A stretch of 64,000 nt of DNA from Hygrocybe punicea (taxonomy: Eukaryota; Basidiomycota; Agaricomycetes; Agaricales; Hygrophoraceae): contig OY744465.1 of the NCBI GenBank assembly GCA_963556145.1, positions 4,774,001 to 4,838,000 on the forward strand, read 5' to 3'. The number at the start of each line of letters is the position of its first letter. Position 1 is the stretch's first letter. The notes under the pieces are model-generated. The model did no database searches. It was not told where the DNA came from and saw only the letters and a list, made by a program, of their open reading frames with translations. This document shows positions 63,621 through 64,000 of the stretch, one piece after another. The translations under genes and the position numbers were made by a program.

Positions 63621-64000
63621 ATGAACACGACGACCCGTTCGGCCAGGCAACTCCGTCGGGAACCTTGGCCGATCTCGCAGTTGCAACACGAATGGGCAAT
63701 CACGATGGGTTGCGCTATCAAACCCAGTACGGCCGCTGCATATTCTTCTGCTCTCGAATCTTATCTTTGTTTCTGCTCCGACCACCACTTCTCCCTGGCG
63801 CCGACGGCGGACATGTTCAGTTTCTACATAGTGTACATGTGTTTCCATATCAAACCCCAATCTGTCGACAACTACCTCTCTGGTATCTGCAACCAACTCG
63901 AACCATTCTACCCAGACATCCACGCTCTCCGTTGCCACCACCTCATTTCGAAAACGCTTGCGGGTTGCAAGAAGCTCCGCTCAACAGCCGTCACCCGCAA
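63621..64000 (+). CDS. Tyrosine recombinase of the DIRS-like element, N-terminal part
   Basis: Starts ATG 63621 and stays open to the window edge (126 codons). It reads LQHEWAITMGCAIKPSTAAA, YSSALESYLCFC, FSLAPTADMFSFYIVYMC and IKPQSVDNYLSGICNQLEPF, typical of the SAM-like N-terminal domain of phage-integrase-type recombinases (T..(A/T)Y...L..(F/Y)..FC, S..N.YLSGI). The catalytic R-H-R-Y part lies beyond 64000. It lies directly after the RNase H region, as in DIRS-group elements. Confidence 0.75.
   Translation, partial: MNTTTRSARQLRREPWPISQLQHEWAITMGCAIKPSTAAAYSSALESYLCFCSDHHFSLAPTADMFSFYIVYMCFHIKPQSVDNYLSGICNQLEPFYPDIHALRCHHLISKTLAGCKKLRSTAVTR

Larger units (their letters stand above)
53475..64000 (+). 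mobile_element. DIRS-like tyrosine-recombinase retrotransposon, interrupted and running off the window
   Basis: Gene order: a gag-like ORF (53475-53677 plus 60798-61826), a reverse transcriptase/RNase H ORF (61912-63603) and a tyrosine-recombinase-type ORF (63621-64000 and beyond). DIRS-group elements use a tyrosine recombinase instead of a DDE integrase, and this combination is found in agaricomycetes. A complete chromovirus (53678-60797) is inserted in the first ORF. Stops in the first two ORFs show the copy is decayed. Confidence 0.75.

Overview
The window looks like a chromosome segment from a mushroom-type basidiomycete (Agaricomycetes). The clues are dense short introns of about 45-80 bases, a DUF6699-type gene, a Plavaka-type CACTA transposase, an agaricomycete-style integrase-core gene, and conserved single-copy fungal genes. 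No species is assigned. There are no CRISPR arrays, rRNA genes, convincing tRNA genes or bacterial operons.

Layout. Roughly 1-18 kb is a nested graveyard of mobile elements. A Plavaka transposase gene (6.2-8.9 kb) was hit in one intron by a Helitron whose 3' end is at 6165, and at an exon edge by a retroelement that left a solo LTR (6641-7245). The Helitron (its 5' part lies off the window) was itself hit by an LTR retroelement (1-2484) and by a 401-bp foldback MITE (5333-5733). A decayed LINE ending in poly(A) (9353-13826), an unidentified decayed gene family (13.8-15.3 kb) and a decayed integrase-core gene (15.7-17.9 kb) follow. From 18 to 48 kb lie host genes: an acyl-CoA-ligase-type AMP-dependent synthetase, mitochondrial FAD glycerol-3-phosphate dehydrogenase, a Gcn4-like bZIP factor, a Golgi GDA1/CD39 nucleoside diphosphatase, a SPRY protein, RNA polymerase III subunit RPC11, a broken WW-MyTH4-RhoGAP gene, a DUF6699 protein, NOP56 and a KHA1-type K+/H+ antiporter. 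An intact two-gene PIF/Harbinger-like transposon (23793-28048) sits just behind the dehydrogenase gene. From 48 to 64 kb the window returns to transposons: a decayed second Harbinger-like gene pair, then a DIRS-like tyrosine-recombinase retroelement whose first ORF is split by a complete Ty3/Gypsy chromovirus (53678-60797) with 560-bp LTRs that look identical and a 5-bp target duplication.

Most notable. (1) The chromovirus Pol appears to carry an ASCH/PUA-like domain after its chromodomain, with the GxKxxExR signature. (2) Its gag-pol junction has a G_GGT_TTT slippery heptamer directly before the gag stop. (3) Its primer-binding site matches 11 bases inside its own LTR, as in Tf1/sushi self-priming, and a related LTR element at the left end of the window has the same arrangement with a compensating base change. 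(4) A third ORF runs into the 3' LTR. (5) The Helitron helicase carries a USP-like cysteine-peptidase domain. (6) RPC11 needs a 7-nt microexon. (7) The WW-MyTH4-RhoGAP gene has a frameshift inside a WW domain and a truncated RhoGAP domain.

All exon boundaries come from reading splice signals and protein-family consensus by eye. No alignment or database search was run.
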